Positions 1-6,623 of a stretch of DNA of 12,403 bases are shown here, piece after piece; the stretch's first letter is position 1; each line of letters begins with the position of its first letter. Made by a program: the position numbers and the translations under genes. The notes below the pieces were generated by a model. It worked only from the letters and a program-made list of their open reading frames with translations. It was not told the origin of the DNA and searched no databases. The stretch is from assembly GCA_002327305.1 (NCBI GenBank), contig DCUZ01000081.1, positions 1-12,403 on the forward strand, read 5' to 3'. Origin of the DNA: Holophagales bacterium UBA2201. Its GTDB lineage: Bacteria > Acidobacteriota > Thermoanaerobaculia > UBA2201.

Positions 1-1
1 T

Positions 2-847
2 CCCATCGCCGACAACGCCGGCGGGGTGGCCGAAATGTCCCGCCTCGGCCGCGACATCCGCGCCCGCACCGACAAGCTGGACGCCGTGGGGAACACCACC
101 GCGGCCATCGGCAAGGGGTTCGCCATCGGTTCCGCCGCCCTGACCGCCATGGCGCTCACCGCCGCCTATCTCACCAAGATGCACGGCAAGGTGAACATGG
201 ACGCCGCCAATCCCTACGTCCTCGTGGGGCTCCTCATCGGGTGCATGCTCCCCTTCCGCTTCTCCGCCATGGCCATGGTGGCCGTCGGCAAGGCCGCGCA
301 GGACATGATCCAGGAGGTCCGCCGGCAGTTCCGCGACATCCCCGAACTGCGCCCGGCCCTCCTCGCCGCCCAGAAGGCGGAATCGGAGGAGCGTGAGCCC
401 ACGGCGGAGGAACAGAAGGTCATCCGGGCCGCCGACGGCAAGGCCGAGTACGCCCACTGCGTGGACATCGCCACCGCCGCCGCCATCAAGAAGATGGTGG
501 CCCCCGGCCTCATGGCCCTCCTGGCGCCCCTGCTGGTCGGCCTCTACTCGCCCGACATGCTGGGAGGCCTCCTGGTGGGGGTGACCATCAGCGGCGTCTG
601 CCTGGCCATCTTCCAGGCCAATGCCGGCGCCTCATGGGACAACGCCAAGAAGCAGATCAAGGAGGAGGGGGTGAAGCGCTACGGCGCATCCTTCGAATTC
701 ATGAAGAACGCCAGCGTCACCGGCGACACGGTGGGGGACCCCTTCAAGGACACTTCCGGCCCCTCCCTCAACATCCTCATCAAGCTCATCAGCGTCGTCG
801 CCATGATCCTGGCCCCCATCCTCTACGCCATCCATTTCGGGGGATAG
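2..847 (+). CDS. hppA: Membrane-bound K+-dependent pyrophosphatase, C-terminal part
   Basis: This is the C-terminal 281 residues of a membrane-integral pyrophosphatase; the frame is open to the left edge, so the start lies outside the window. The family couples hydrolysis of cytoplasmic pyrophosphate to export of H+ or Na+. Visible family blocks are PIADNAGG at the edge, the GNTTAAIGKGFAIGSAALTA segment, the cytoplasmic DGKAEYAHCVDIAT block, and the C-terminal WDNAKK and GDTVGDPFKDTSGPSLNIL blocks, which carry lysine and acidic residues of the active site. About five hydrophobic membrane segments separate them. The Ala and Gly in GNTTAAIG, where K+-independent enzymes have Lys and Thr, indicate the K+-dependent subclass. 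Whether it pumps H+ or Na+ is decided by residues upstream that are not visible. It ends 96 nt before the next gene and is probably not co-transcribed with the heme genes. Confidence 0.97.
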   Translation, partial: PIADNAGGVAEMSRLGRDIRARTDKLDAVGNTTAAIGKGFAIGSAALTAMALTAAYLTKMHGKVNMDAANPYVLVGLLIGCMLPFRFSAMAMVAVGKAAQDMIQEVRRQFRDIPELRPALLAAQKAESEEREPTAEEQKVIRAADGKAEYAHCVDIATAAAIKKMVAPGLMALLAPLLVGLYSPDMLGGLLVGVTISGVCLAIFQANAGASWDNAKKQIKEEGVKRYGASFEFMKNASVTGDTVGDPFKDTSGPSLNILIKLISVVAMILAPILYAIHFGG

Positions 848-853
848 GTCCGG

Positions 854-871
854 GCCCCGCCGGGCCGGGGC
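854..871 (+). terminator. GC-rich hairpin after hppA (weak terminator candidate)
   Basis: GCCCCG at 854-859 pairs with CGGGGC at 866-871 around a 6-nt loop, seven bases after the hppA stop. There is no T-run after the stem, so it is not a canonical intrinsic terminator. It could also be chance in very GC-rich DNA. Confidence 0.25.
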
Positions 872-908
872 GCCGGGGGGCGGCAACATCCGCCGCCGGG
901 TTTCGTAG

Positions 909-916
909 TATATTAT
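909..916 (+). promoter_or_regulatory. Candidate -10 region of the substrate-binding protein gene
   Basis: TATATT (909-914) or the overlapping TATTAT (911-916) is an AT-rich island in otherwise GC-rich DNA, about 28-35 nt before the start codon. Either would place the transcript start near 921-924 and give a leader of about 20 nt that includes the AAAGGAG ribosome binding site at 932-938. No convincing -35 box is visible. Confidence 0.4.
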
Positions 917-943
917 GGAACGACCGGTCCAAAAGGAGAAGCC

Positions 944-2413
944 ATGCGCTTTGTCGCCACCCTGTTCCTCCTCCTCGCCGCGATGCCCGCGGCCGCCCAG
1001 GCCCCCGTCCCCGCGCCCAAGGTCCTGAAGGTCGGCATCCAGGCCGACATCCAGGGGACCAATCCCCAGCGGGCCGTGGACAGCTACACGCTCTCGGTCT
1101 TCGGCAATGTGTTCGAAACCCTCGCCGCCTTCGCCCCGGAGGGGGTCCAGATCGTCCCCGCCCTGGCCACCGAGTGGTCCGCCGACGCGGCCTACCGCGT
1201 CTGGACCTTCACGCTGCGCCGGGGGGTGAAGTTCCACGACGGTTCCCCCCTCACCACCGATGCGGTCGTCCGTTCGTTCAGGGCCATCCCCGGTCTTCCG
1301 GGAACCATCACCGCCCAGGGCGACGACAAGGTGGTCCTCGCCCTCGCCGTTCCCGACGCGAATTTCATCCAGGTGGTGGCCCAGCCCTATTACGCCGTTC
1401 TCTCCCCCAAGATGCTCGAGGACCCGTCGGTGGTCTCCGGCACCGGCCCCTTCGCCTACGCGGGATGGGAAAAGCGCCGCGAGGTCATCCTCAAGAAAAA
1501 CCCCGGCTACTGGCGCAAGCCGGCCGAATTGGACGAGGTCCGGTTCATCGTTCTGCCCGGCCAGGCCGCCCTGCTGGAGGCGGTGCTCGCGGGGAGGATC
1601 GATCTGGTGGACTACCTGGTGGGGAACACCCTCAAGGAGCACCGGTCCAACCCCGACCTCAAGGTGGACTCCATCATGGGCAACTCCACCGGGTTCCTCA
1701 ACATGAACACCACGAAACCCCCCTTCGACGACAAGCGGGTCCGGAAGGCCGTCGCCATGGCCCTCAATCCGATCGCCCTGACCCAGAAGTTCTTCTCCGG
1801 TTCGGCGGGGGCGCCCGCGTCGAGCATGGTGCCGCCCACCCTGTTCTCCCACTTCTCCCGCCTCCCGGTCAACCAGCCCGAGAAGGCCAGGGCCCTCCTC
1901 AAGGAGGCCGGGTGGGACGGGACGAAGACCTTCGTCCTTCTGGAGGGGTGGGCGCCGCGCCCCTACATGCCCGACCCGCACGGCATCGCCCTGGAGGTGC
2001 GGAAGGCCCTCGGCGCGGTGGGCATCCGCGTGAGCGTGGAAAGGGACCCCGACCATTACTTCGAGCGCATGGACAAGGGCGACTTCGACCTCATCCTCAA
2101 CGGCTGGATCGCCGACACGGGCGACCCCGTCGAGTACATCTACGCCAACCTCCACTCCAAGGCCATCGGCCAGAACAACGCCGCGCGGTGGTCCAACCCC
2201 GCCTTCGACGCCCTCATCGACGCCTGCCGCACCCTCAAGGGCAAGGACCTGCAGGCGAAGTTGAAGGAGGCCCTGGCCCGGGTGGACGAGGAGGTCCCCC
2301 TCGTGCCCCTCTTCTACGGGCCCCAGACGGCCATCCGCAACAAACGGGTGGTCAACTATTTCGTCCACCCGTTCGAGCAGTTGAGCGTCTACACGGTCTC
2401 TCTGGCGGACTGA
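944..2413 (+). CDS. ABC transporter substrate-binding protein, family 5 (dipeptide/oligopeptide type)
   Basis: A 489-residue periplasmic solute-binding protein of the DppA/OppA (SBP_bac_5) family, which delivers peptides, nickel or other small ligands to an ABC permease. It has a signal peptide (MRF, then a Leu/Ala core, ending near AAAQA at residue 20) with no lipobox Cys, so it is likely a soluble periplasmic protein. The family signature is seen at about residues 75-112 (ATEWS, then WTFTLRRGVKFHDGSPLTTD). Later family features are GTGPFAYAGWE, the NMNTTKPPFDDKRVRKAVAMA stretch near 255-275, and the C-terminal EEVPLVPLFYGPQ. The start is supported by AAAGGAG six bases upstream. Length is near the lower end of the usual family range of about 500-540. 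No permease or ATPase gene adjoins it, so it is an orphan here and the ligand cannot be assigned. Confidence 0.93.
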   Translation: MRFVATLFLLLAAMPAAAQAPVPAPKVLKVGIQADIQGTNPQRAVDSYTLSVFGNVFETLAAFAPEGVQIVPALATEWSADAAYRVWTFTLRRGVKFHDGSPLTTDAVVRSFRAIPGLPGTITAQGDDKVVLALAVPDANFIQVVAQPYYAVLSPKMLEDPSVVSGTGPFAYAGWEKRREVILKKNPGYWRKPAELDEVRFIVLPGQAALLEAVLAGRIDLVDYLVGNTLKEHRSNPDLKVDSIMGNSTGFLNMNTTKPPFDDKRVRKAVAMALNPIALTQKFFSGSAGAPASSMVPPTLFSHFSRLPVNQPEKARALLKEAGWDGTKTFVLLEGWAPRPYMPDPHGIALEVRKALGAVGIRVSVERDPDHYFERMDKGDFDLILNGWIADTGDPVEYIYANLHSKAIGQNNAARWSNPAFDALIDACRTLKGKDLQAKLKEALARVDEEVPLVPLFYGPQTAIRNKRVVNYFVHPFEQLSVYTVSLAD

Positions 2414-2495
2414 GGGGGAAGGGCCCGCCGGACGGCAGAAAAACGGGACAATCTGAAAACACTTTGATTCTGGTCTGGAGCCTGCCGCCAATCGC

Positions 2496-2537
2496 GGGAG
2501 GGTGTGTGCGCGGGAACGAGGCGAGGGCAACCCTCCC
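2496..2537 (+). other. Stem-loop in the hemX upstream region
   Basis: GGGAGGGT (2496-2503) and ACCCTCCC (2530-2537) form a perfect 8-bp stem around a 26-nt loop. It lies in the 214-nt stretch between the binding-protein gene and hemX (2414-2627), which otherwise holds no gene that I can support. I do not recognise a known riboswitch or small RNA. It sits upstream of the proposed hemX promoter, so it would belong to readthrough transcripts or to an unannotated RNA. Confidence 0.35.
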
Positions 2538-2611
2538 CGACAGACGATAGGCTTCCTGGCGCCTTTTGCCTGCCGCTTCGCGTTCCGCCGGAATCTGTTT
2601 TCATCCCGTTG

Positions 2612-2620
2612 TGTTAGAAT
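2612..2620 (+). promoter_or_regulatory. Extended -10 promoter in front of hemX
   Basis: TGTTAGAAT reads as a TGn extended -10 followed by TAGAAT, a 5/6 match to TATAAT, in an AT-rich patch. Transcription starting 6-8 nt downstream would begin at or next to the GTG at 2628, so the message would be leaderless. No -35 match is obvious, as is common for extended -10 promoters. Confidence 0.5.
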
Positions 2621-2627
2621 TTTCATC

Positions 2628-3407
2628 GTGATCATCGCCAAAGGGTTTCTTTTCGCGGCGGCCCTCCTGTACCTCGCGGGGGCCGCCATCACCGCGGCCG
2701 CCTTCGCCCGGTCCCGGCGCTCGTGGGTCGTCCGGGGTGAGGCGCTCGTGGCGGGCGGGCTCGCCCTTCACGTCCTCTCCTGCATCTCCTGCCCCTACGG
2801 GGAAATGAACCTCCAGCACGTCTTTTCCCTCCTGGCCCTGGTCCTCACGGCCATCTATCTCATCCTGCGCCTCTTCCGCCGGATCGAGGGCCTGCCCCTG
2901 TTCCTGTTCCCCCTCGTGTTCTGTCTCTCCCTCGTCGCCCTCGTCCTTCCCCAGGAGGCCCCGGCCGGACCCGACCTTCCCCACTTCCTCTTTCTGCTTC
3001 ACGTTTTCGCCGTGATCGCGGGCATCGGGGGGTTTCTGGTCGGGATCCTTTACGCGTTCCTCTATCTCCTTCAGGAGCGGGCCCTCAAGACCAAGCGTTG
3101 GGACGCCTGTCCCTCCTTCCTGCCCCCCCTGGCCAAGTGCGACGCCTGGAGCGTCCATTCGCTGTGGGGCGGGTTCTCCCTCTACTCGCTCGGCATCGGC
3201 CTCGGGATGGTCTGGTCGGCCGTCTCCAAGGGGGTCCTCACCTCCTGGACGCAGAAAGAGGTGGCCGCCCTGGTCGCCTGGGGTGTCTTCGCCCTCCTCC
3301 TGGCCATCCGGCTCAAGACGGGCCTTCGGGGGAAGAGGGCGTTCCTCCTCTACACGGTCGGGATCCTCTCCATCCTCGCCGCCATCGCGGGCATCCGGGT
3401 GTTCTGA
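2628..3407 (+). CDS. hemX: HemX/CcsA-family cytochrome c assembly-type membrane protein
   Basis: A 259-residue integral membrane protein of the cytochrome c assembly (CcsA/CcmC/HemX) family, with about eight predicted membrane helices from residue 4 to 256. Family marks are LLHVFAVIAGIGGFLVGILY near 123-142, the LYLLQERALKTK segment that follows it, HSLWGGFSLYSLGIGLGMVW near 177-196, and a degenerate CcsA-like WTQKEVAALVAW at 207-218. The WWD tryptophan-rich heme-handling motif of true CcsA is not intact, which favours a HemX-type role. In Bacillus, HemX sits beside hemA and lowers the HemA protein level; here too hemA follows after 3 nt. I chose the GTG at 2628 because hydrophobic sequence starts there and a promoter ends just before it. 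The frame is open further upstream to a GTG at 2502, but the 42 extra residues look non-protein-like. There is no Shine-Dalgarno sequence before 2628. Confidence 0.85.
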   Translation: MIIAKGFLFAAALLYLAGAAITAAAFARSRRSWVVRGEALVAGGLALHVLSCISCPYGEMNLQHVFSLLALVLTAIYLILRLFRRIEGLPLFLFPLVFCLSLVALVLPQEAPAGPDLPHFLFLLHVFAVIAGIGGFLVGILYAFLYLLQERALKTKRWDACPSFLPPLAKCDAWSVHSLWGGFSLYSLGIGLGMVWSAVSKGVLTSWTQKEVAALVAWGVFALLLAIRLKTGLRGKRAFLLYTVGILSILAAIAGIRVF

Positions 3408-3410
3408 TCC

Positions 3411-4667
3411 ATGTGGATGCTGGGCCTGCTGGGGCTGAACCACACCACCGCGCCCGTCGAGGTCCGGGAGCGGTTCGCCCTGGCCCCGGAGGCGTTCGCC
3501 CCCGCCGCCGAGGGGCTCATCGGGGAGGGGATGATCACGGGTGGGGTGTGGCTGCAGACCTGCAACCGCTCCGAGTTCTATTATGCGGGCGAGGACCCCC
3601 CGGAGGCGCGCCTGCGCCAGCGCTTCGCCGCCGCGGGCGGACTGTCGGCCGGGGAAGCGGACGGGTATCTCTATTGCCACAGCGGCCGGGACGCGGTGCG
3701 CCACCTCTTCCGGGTGGTCTCGGGGATGGACTCCATGATCGTGGGGGAGCCGCAGGTCTTCGGCCAGGTGAAGGAGGCCTACGACCTGGCCCTGCATGCC
3801 GGCCTCACCGACCCCCTCCTCAACGAGCTGTTCCAGCGCTCCTTCGCCACGGGCAAGCGGGTGCGCACCGACACCGGTCTCGGGGAGGGGGCCGTTTCGG
3901 TCCCCTACGCCGGGGTGGCCCTGGCGAAAAAGGTGTTCGACGACCTGGGGGCCCTGGAGATCCTCTTTGTCGGGGCGGGGGAAATGGCGGAACTGGCCCT
4001 GCTGCATCTGCGGGAGAGCGGCGTGTGGCGCATCCGGATCGTCAACCGCACGCTGGAGAAGGCCGCCGAGCTGGCCGGGCGTTTCAACGCCCGGGCCCAT
4101 CCCCTCGCTGACCTGGCCGACCTGCTCCCGCAGGCCGACCTCGTCCTCTCCTGCACGGCCTCGGCCGAGCCCCTGGTGGACGCCCCCATGGTGGAGGAGG
4201 CCCTCCGCCGCCGCAAGCGCAAGCCCATGGTCTTCATCGATATGGCCGTCCCCGCCGACATCGACCGGGCGGTGGGGCGGCTGGAGGAGGCCTACCTCTA
4301 CACCATCGACGATCTCAAGGCGGTGGTGGAGCGGAACCTGGCCGAGCGGGCGCGGCGGATGGGGGCGGCCGAGGCAATCGTGGACGCGGAGGCCGACAAG
4401 TTCATGGAACGGTGGGCCTCGCTCCAGGTTTCCCCCCTCATCCAGGAGATCCAGGCGCACATCGCGGCCCTCCAGCGGCGGGAGATGGAGAAGCTGCTCA
4501 AGCGCAACCCGGGTTTTTCGGAGGAACAGGTGAAGGCCGTCCAGGGCTACTCGACGGCCCTCCTCAACAAGCTCCTCCACGCGCCCATGACCCAGCTCAA
4601 GGCCATCCGTCCCGAGCGCCACCAGCAGCAGATGATCCGGAAATTTCTGGGCTTGGAGGAGAAGTGA
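3411..4667 (+). CDS. hemA: Glutamyl-tRNA reductase
   Basis: HemA reduces glutamyl-tRNA(Glu) with NADPH to glutamate-1-semialdehyde, the first committed step of the C5 tetrapyrrole pathway. The protein has 418 residues, normal for the family. The N-terminal catalytic domain shows GLNHTTAPVEVRERF at about 8-22 and the nucleophile motif TCNRSE with Cys51. His98 in RHLFRV and the GMDSMIVGEPQVFGQVK block follow. The NADPH-binding domain carries GAGEMAE at 188-194 and VNRTLEKA. The C-terminal dimerisation helices run from about residue 310 (NLAERARRMGAAEAIVD). The start is ATG 3411 or, equally possible, ATG 3417, which would fit the usual family N-terminus slightly better. It lies 3 nt after hemX and overlaps hemC by 4 nt, so the three genes are probably translated from one message. 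Confidence 0.98.
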   Translation: MWMLGLLGLNHTTAPVEVRERFALAPEAFAPAAEGLIGEGMITGGVWLQTCNRSEFYYAGEDPPEARLRQRFAAAGGLSAGEADGYLYCHSGRDAVRHLFRVVSGMDSMIVGEPQVFGQVKEAYDLALHAGLTDPLLNELFQRSFATGKRVRTDTGLGEGAVSVPYAGVALAKKVFDDLGALEILFVGAGEMAELALLHLRESGVWRIRIVNRTLEKAAELAGRFNARAHPLADLADLLPQADLVLSCTASAEPLVDAPMVEEALRRRKRKPMVFIDMAVPADIDRAVGRLEEAYLYTIDDLKAVVERNLAERARRMGAAEAIVDAEADKFMERWASLQVSPLIQEIQAHIAALQRREMEKLLKRNPGFSEEQVKAVQGYSTALLNKLLHAPMTQLKAIRPERHQQQMIRKFLGLEEK

Positions 4668-5563
4668 GGATACGCATCGGAACGCGCGGCTCGCGCCTGG
4701 CCCTCTACCAGGCCAACCTCGTCAGGGGGCTCCTCGAGGCGCGGGACCACGCGGCGGAACTGGTCACCATCGTCACCAGCGGCGACGCCATCCAGGACGC
4801 CCTCCTGATTGAACTGGGGGGAAAGGGGCTCTTCGTCAAGGAGATCGAGGAGGCCCTCCTCGAGGGGCGGTGCGACATCGCCGTCCATTCCCTCAAGGAT
4901 GTCCCCTGGGCCATCCCCGACGGGCTGGTCATAGACACCTTCCTCCCCCGGGAGGACCCGCGCGACGCCTTTGTCGGGCGCGACGGCATGCCCTTCGACA
5001 CCCTCAAGCGCGGGACCAAGGTGGGCACCGGCTCCCTGCGCCGCGGCGTTCAACTCAAGCGCCTGAAGCCGGGGGTGGAGGTGGTCCCCATCCGCGGCAA
5101 CGTGGAGACGCGGATCAGGAAGATCGCCGGGGAGAACCTGGACGGGGTGGTGCTCGCGTGCGCGGGGTTGCGGCGGCTGGAGCTGGAGGCGCAGGTCTGC
5201 TCCATCTTCTCCCCCTTCGAGATGATCCCCGCCGTGGGGCAGGGGACCATCGCCATCGAGCGGAGGGCCGACGACGGGGCCGCCTTGGAGGCCCTCGCGC
5301 CGCTGAACGATCGTCCCACCGCCGCCTCGGTGACCGCCGAGCGGGCCTTCCTCGTCCGCCTCCAGGGTTCCTGCCGTGTCCCCATGGGCGGCTACTGCCG
5401 CCCGGAAGGGCTGGGCTACCACATGGCCGCCTTCATCGCCTCGCCCGACGGCCGCGAGTTCCTCAAGACCGAGGCCATCGGCGACGATCCCGCCGAACTG
5501 GGCGCCGCCGTGGCCGAATACCTGGTCGGCAAGGGGGCGTTGAAGGTGTTGGAGAACGCTTGA
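4664..5563 (+). CDS. hemC: Hydroxymethylbilane synthase (porphobilinogen deaminase)
   Basis: HemC joins four porphobilinogens into hydroxymethylbilane using a covalently bound dipyrromethane cofactor. The protein is 299 residues, typical for the family. It shows IGTRGSRLALYQA at 5-17, HSLKDVP at 75-81 with the catalytic Asp79, GTGSLRR at 121-127 and RGNVETR at 144-150 for substrate acid groups. GQGTIAIE is at 192-199, and LQGSCRVPMGGY carries the cofactor-attachment Cys237. I chose the GTG at 4664, which overlaps the hemA stop as GTGA and has GGAGGAG at 4655-4661. The frame stays open upstream inside hemA, but that part is a shadow of hemA. The stop codon lies inside the first unit of an 8-bp tandem array, so the repeat encroaches on the end of the gene. 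Confidence 0.98.
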   Translation: MRIRIGTRGSRLALYQANLVRGLLEARDHAAELVTIVTSGDAIQDALLIELGGKGLFVKEIEEALLEGRCDIAVHSLKDVPWAIPDGLVIDTFLPREDPRDAFVGRDGMPFDTLKRGTKVGTGSLRRGVQLKRLKPGVEVVPIRGNVETRIRKIAGENLDGVVLACAGLRRLELEAQVCSIFSPFEMIPAVGQGTIAIERRADDGAALEALAPLNDRPTAASVTAERAFLVRLQGSCRVPMGGYCRPEGLGYHMAAFIASPDGREFLKTEAIGDDPAELGAAVAEYLVGKGALKVLENA

Positions 5564-5686
5564 AGGCTGGAATGCTTGAAGGCTGGAATGCTGGAAGGCT
5601 GGAAGGCTGGAAGGCTGGAATGCTGGAATGCTGGAAGGCTGGAATGCTGGAATGCTGGAAGGCTGGAATGCTAGAATGCTAGAACG
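5559..5686 (+). repeat. Array of 16 tandem 8-bp units, CTGGAA(G/T)G
   Basis: Sixteen units in perfect 8-bp register run through the hemC stop codon. Most are CTGGAAGG or CTGGAATG, in an irregular G/T order. The edge units are degenerate: CTTGAAGG first, CTAGAATG and CTAGAACG last. The unit is not a multiple of three and there is no sign of coding. The array is a microsatellite that could change length by slippage. The purine-rich strand is the hemC coding strand. Confidence 0.95.
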
Positions 5687-5743
5687 CTCCCCCAGCCACC
5701 CGTTATTCGTCCCCCGTTCCGCCTTCCGCCTTTTCTATACCGT

Positions 5744-5833
5744 CTACCGGCTACCGGCTGCAGCTCCTGACTGCCAACTGCCAACTGCCAACTGTTTCTT
5801 GCCCTCCTGCCTTAAGCCTTCAGCCTTCAGCCT
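5744..5833 (+). repeat. Cluster of 7-bp tandem repeats upstream of hemD
   Basis: Three short heptamer tracts follow each other in the hemC-hemD gap: CTACCGG twice (5744-5757), ACTGCCA three times plus ACTG (5770-5794), and AGCCTTC about 2.7 times with a degenerate leading unit (5809-5833). They have the opposite strand bias to the downstream arrays: here the plus strand is pyrimidine-rich. The last tract is the reverse complement of the AAGGCTG array after hemD and ends five bases before the hemD start codon. The rest of the gap (5687-5743) shows only CCGCCTT-like pyrimidine DNA and no promoter that I can support. Confidence 0.85.
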
Positions 5834-5838
5834 ATTGC

Positions 5839-6537
5839 ATGCCTGATCGCCGCACCATCCTCCTGACCCGGTCCGAATCCGAGGGCTCCGCCTGGGGCCG
5901 CGAACTGGAGGCGGCCGGGCACCGTGTCCGGTTCCTGCCCGTTCAAGTGTACATCCCCCTCAAGCCCGGGCCGGTGGACCTCTTCGCCCACGACCTGGTG
6001 GTCTTCGCCTCGCTCCATGGTGTCGAGTTCTTTCGTGCCGCGTTCCCAGAGGCGCGGTCCACCCCAGCGGCGGCGGTGGGCAGGAGGACCGCCGAGGCGG
6101 CCCGGGAAGCGGGCTTCACCGTGGAACTGACCGCCTCCGAGGAGTACGGCGCCGTCCTGGCCGGCGAGATCCAGGCCCGCTACCCCGCCACCGCCCGCCT
6201 CCTTCTCCCCTGCTCGGAGCGGCACCGGGAGGAACTCCCCGCCATCCTGCGCAACGCCGGGTTCCCCGTCACCCTTCTGCCCCTCTACCGCCCAGAGCCC
6301 CTGCCGCGCCCCGCCGGGCTCGGGAAGCTCCTCGAGTCCGCCACCGACCTCCTCTGCTTCGCCCCCTCGCAGGTGGAGGTCCTGATGGAGTGGACCGATG
6401 GCCACCTCCCTCCGCATCTAAAGCTCTGGGCCGTGGGGAAGACCACCCTGCGCGCCTTCCCCGACGACCGGGAAGCCCGCGCTCTGCCGGCGGCGCGGGT
6501 GGAGGCGTTCATTGAGATGCTCAAGGCTGAAGGCTGA
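5839..6537 (+). CDS. hemD: Uroporphyrinogen-III synthase
   Basis: HemD cyclises hydroxymethylbilane with inversion of ring D to give uroporphyrinogen III. The family is poorly conserved, but the 232-residue length and the two-domain pattern fit. Seen are ILLTRSESEG at 7-16, DLVVFASLHGVEFF at 52-65 and AAAVGRRTAEAAREAGF at 77-93. LLLPCSERHREELP follows near 121-134, then VTLLPLYRPEP, DLLCFAPSQVEVLMEW at 170-185 and LWAVGKTTLRAF at 196-207. Its place after hemC supports the assignment. ATG 5839 is the natural start, but no Shine-Dalgarno sequence precedes it; the leader is pyrimidine-rich repeat DNA. The last codons (KAEG and stop) are part of an AAGGCTG repeat. The final 217 bp are duplicated at 7723-7942. 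Confidence 0.93.
   Translation: MPDRRTILLTRSESEGSAWGRELEAAGHRVRFLPVQVYIPLKPGPVDLFAHDLVVFASLHGVEFFRAAFPEARSTPAAAVGRRTAEAAREAGFTVELTASEEYGAVLAGEIQARYPATARLLLPCSERHREELPAILRNAGFPVTLLPLYRPEPLPRPAGLGKLLESATDLLCFAPSQVEVLMEWTDGHLPPHLKLWAVGKTTLRAFPDDREARALPAARVEAFIEMLKAEG
6321..6537 (+). repeat. Direct repeat, copy A (3' end of intact hemD)
   Basis: This segment recurs at 7723-7942, offset by 1402 bp. Apart from one C/T change at 6330, positions 6331-6482 are identical in both copies. The last 55 bp (6483-6537) hold about nine substitutions and a 3-nt length difference. Both copies keep the hemD reading frame to a TGA. Confidence 0.95.
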
Positions 6538-6564
6538 AGGCGGAAGGCTAAAGAATGAAGAACG
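6523..6564 (+). repeat. 7-bp tandem array AAGGCTG at the end of hemD
   Basis: The units are AAGGCTG, AAGGCTG, AAGGCGG and AAGGCTA, then degenerate AAGAATG and AAGAACG, all in 7-bp register. The first two units encode the last residues and stop codon of hemD. The purine-rich strand is again the coding strand. Confidence 0.9.
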
Positions 6565-6623
6565 ACGATTGTTGCTGGGAGCGAGAAGATGACAATCAGT
6601 GCGGGTTGTAGAGGAATTAAAAA

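Noticed and set aside
2424..2560. Known riboswitch (cobalamin, TPP, glycine or c-di-GMP type) before the heme operon
   Set aside because: I could not find the conserved core boxes of these classes, only a simple stem.
2502..2627. GTG 2502 as the hemX start
   Set aside because: It would add 42 residues that look non-coding and lie across a promoter. The purine run before it (GGGAG) touches the start codon, with no proper spacing.
632..2692. Long minus-strand open frame (686 codons) opposite the binding-protein gene
   Set aside because: It is antisense to a clear SBP_bac_5 gene. The translation is Gly/Glu/Arg/His-rich low-complexity sequence with no domain, typical of high-GC shadow frames.
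2601..4622. Long minus-strand open frame (673 codons) opposite hemX and hemA
   Set aside because: Same shadow effect; the plus strand carries complete, motif-rich HemA and HemX.
5559..5686. CRISPR array
   Set aside because: The units are 8 bp with no spacers; it is a microsatellite.
5628..5846. Small open frame across the hemC array and hemD leader
   Set aside because: It is made of repeat translation and has no RBS or conserved sequence.
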